The notes under the pieces: generated by a model | Told to the model about the DNA's origin: nothing | Databases searched by the model: none | Seen by the model: only the letters and a program-made list of their open reading frames with translations | Translations under genes and position numbers: made by a program | Part shown: piece by piece, positions 18,886 to 20,031 of the stretch | Numbering within the stretch: the first letter of the stretch is position 1 | Layout of the letters: the number at the start of each line of letters is the position of its first letter | Origin: a virus | Virus record (IMG/VR): IMGVR_UViG_3300035681_000155 | Location: 1-20,031 of that record | DNA: 20,031 bases | Direction: 5' to 3' (one strand)

Positions 18886-19389
18886 ATGGATCCCGTAAGT
18901 TTATTGGCTGCTGCAACTGCTGCTTTCAATGGTATAAAGAAAGCTGTTGAGATTGGTCGAGAAGTGCAAGATGTTTATGGCGAACTTAGCAAATGGGCAA
19001 GTGCTGCGGGAAATTTGCAGGCGTTTATTAACCAAGAAAAAGTCAAACCCCCAGGTATCTTTGAAAAGATAGGATTTAAGAACAGTGAAACCGCTGCGGC
19101 TTTTGATGTGTTCGCTGCACAAGTAAAAATTCGTGAAATGGAAGGTGACATTTATCACATGTTTCTTTATGGTGCATTGAATCACCTAGGCTTGGAAGGA
19201 TATCGTGAGTTTATTCATATGCGAAAGAAGGTGCGTGAGGATCGTGAAAATTTGATTAAAGAACAAATGAGAAGAAGAGAAATATTTTTCTATTATCTGG
19301 GATGGGGAAGTGCACTTGTTTTTGCCATTATGGTCGCCCTATGGTTGTTTTCAGAGATTGCAGATTTGTTTATAGGAATAAATAACTGA
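18886..19389 (+). CDS. late protein with C-terminal membrane anchor
   Basis: 167 residues. The N-terminal helix AAATAAFNGIKKAVEIGREV then QDVYGELSKWASAAG resembles a hypothetical protein common in marine T4-likes. The middle is helical and charged (HMRKKVREDRENLIKEQMRR), and the end has a transmembrane helix (YYLGWGSALVFAIMVALWLF). It begins one base after the stop of the previous gene with no clear ribosome binding site, which points to translational coupling. Position just before the spanin genes suggests a lysis or envelope role, unproven. Confidence 0.8.
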   Translation: MDPVSLLAAATAAFNGIKKAVEIGREVQDVYGELSKWASAAGNLQAFINQEKVKPPGIFEKIGFKNSETAAAFDVFAAQVKIREMEGDIYHMFLYGALNHLGLEGYREFIHMRKKVREDRENLIKEQMRRREIFFYYLGWGSALVFAIMVALWLFSEIADLFIGINN

Positions 19390-19398
19390 AAAGGAAAG

Positions 19399-19836
19399 AT
19401 GATGTGGATTCTAGAATGGCTTCCTAATTGGATTTTTTATGCAATCCTTTTAATAGGACTTTTGGGGTACGTTGCAACTTACTTACTTCGATTCATACCC
19501 CTACCGGTCCTTTACATGTATAAGACACCCATTCAAGTTGTGTCAATCTTTTTTATTGTAATTGGTGTCTATATGTCTGGGTCGATTACTAATAATGAAG
19601 CATGGGAAGCTAAGGTACGACAAGTTGAAGCTAAATTAGCTGAAGCTGAGGCAAGGGGTGCGATTGAAACTGTGAAGATAGTTGAAAAAATTGTTGTTCA
19701 AGAAAAGATTGTGCGAGAGAGAGGACAAAACACAGTGCAGTATATTGAAAAAGAAGTTGTTCGTTATGACAATACTTGTCCTATCCCAGAGGCTTTCATT
19801 GAGTCACATAATCGTTCGGTGGGAGGGGGGAAGTGA
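19399..19836 (+). CDS. i-spanin-like inner membrane protein (Rz-type)
   Basis: 145 residues. Two hydrophobic segments (about 10-30 and 43-62), then a periplasmic coiled coil (WEAKVRQVEAKLAEAEARGA, IVEKIVVQEKIVRERG) and a terminal VQYIEKEVVRYDNTCPIPEA then FIESHNRS. The ending (VQYI.KEVVRYD.TC.IPE.F...HN) is typical of Rz-like i-spanins of T4-like marine phages. With the lipoprotein that overlaps its stop codon, it would fuse inner and outer membranes in the last step of lysis. AAGGA lies upstream of the first ATG; the second ATG (19402) has better spacing. Confidence 0.78.
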   Translation: MMWILEWLPNWIFYAILLIGLLGYVATYLLRFIPLPVLYMYKTPIQVVSIFFIVIGVYMSGSITNNEAWEAKVRQVEAKLAEAEARGAIETVKIVEKIVVQEKIVRERGQNTVQYIEKEVVRYDNTCPIPEAFIESHNRSVGGGK

Positions 19837-20031
19837 AACTTATAATTCTTTTGAGTGTTCTTTTCTTAGCGGGGTGTGCATCAAAACCTGTACCCGTTAA
19901 AATGAAGTTTCCTGAAGCACCTGAAACCTTGTTAGAACCTTGTCCCGATCTAAAGTTATTAGAGAAAGATGCTAAACTAAGTGACATTGCAAAGACGATT
20001 AACGAAAACTATACCCTGTACCATGAATGTG
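19833..20031 (+). CDS. o-spanin lipoprotein (Rz1-type), partial at window end
   Basis: A GTG start makes a GTGA overlap with the i-spanin stop. The 66 visible codons begin MKLIILLSVLFLAGCASKP: a short signal peptide with lipobox LAGC (acylated C15), so a predicted outer-membrane lipoprotein. The mature part is Pro-rich at first (KPVPVKMKFPEAPE), then EPCPDLKLLEKDAKLSDIAK and TINENYTLYHEC. The gene runs off the window. Adjacent i-spanin and o-spanin genes with an overlap form a normal two-component spanin unit. Its presence implies a Gram-negative host. Confidence 0.82.
   Translation, partial: MKLIILLSVLFLAGCASKPVPVKMKFPEAPETLLEPCPDLKLLEKDAKLSDIAKTINENYTLYHEC

Overview
The window is part of a T4-like myovirus genome (class Caudoviricetes). 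The evidence is a T4-type family B DNA polymerase (gp43), a UvsX recombinase and a gp41 replicative helicase in one block, four tRNA genes, T4-type late promoters (TATAAATA), a spanin pair and dozens of tiny overlapping genes. The gp43-uvsX-small gene-gp41 order, the non-canonical UvsX Walker A (GPSKHFKT) and the secreted late proteins resemble the cyanophage/pelagiphage branch of T4-likes. Several small genes (a BPSL0761-like protein, the NERIREL family, an RF-1-like fragment) are types common in phages of Proteobacteria. The sequence alone does not fix the host, but early promoters are near-consensus sigma70, so it is a bacterium.

Layout. Positions 1-1245 hold a minus-strand early module of small genes, including a SWIM zinc-finger protein. 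Positions 1292-7160 hold a putative zinc metallopeptidase (apparently late) followed upstream by gp41, a small conserved gene, uvsX and gp43. Positions 7200-7366 hold tRNA-Met/Ile2(CAU) and tRNA-Leu(UAA). Positions 7372-11282 and 11372-15762 are minus-strand accessory operons of about 25 small proteins, mostly joined by ATGA, GTGA or TAATG overlaps and ending upstream in an HNH endonuclease. Positions 15795-15947 hold tRNA-Trp(CCA) and tRNA-Arg(UCU). Positions 15948-16241 hold a small membrane protein. At about 16260-16339 transcription diverges, and the rest is a plus-strand late operon: two secreted proteins, two membrane/coiled-coil proteins, an i-spanin-like protein and an o-spanin lipoprotein cut by the window end. 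No stretch over 300 bases lacks a gene. The intergenic gaps of about 40-90 bases are filled by promoters and operators.

The most striking structure is a family of ten 18-bp inverted repeats (TGTTG-N8-CAACA; nine fit TGTTGY-N6-RCAACA). They lie only beside six of the seven minus-strand sigma70 promoters, always upstream of the -35 box, often as tandem pairs 22-24 bp apart and usually straddling the 3' end of the preceding gene. They look like operators of one regulator controlling the early accessory operons. Other points are an apparently broken RF-1-like gene, an expanded family of NERIREL paralogs, a stretch encoding hydrophobic segments of two proteins in two frames, and a 22-residue cysteine repeat in a secreted late protein.
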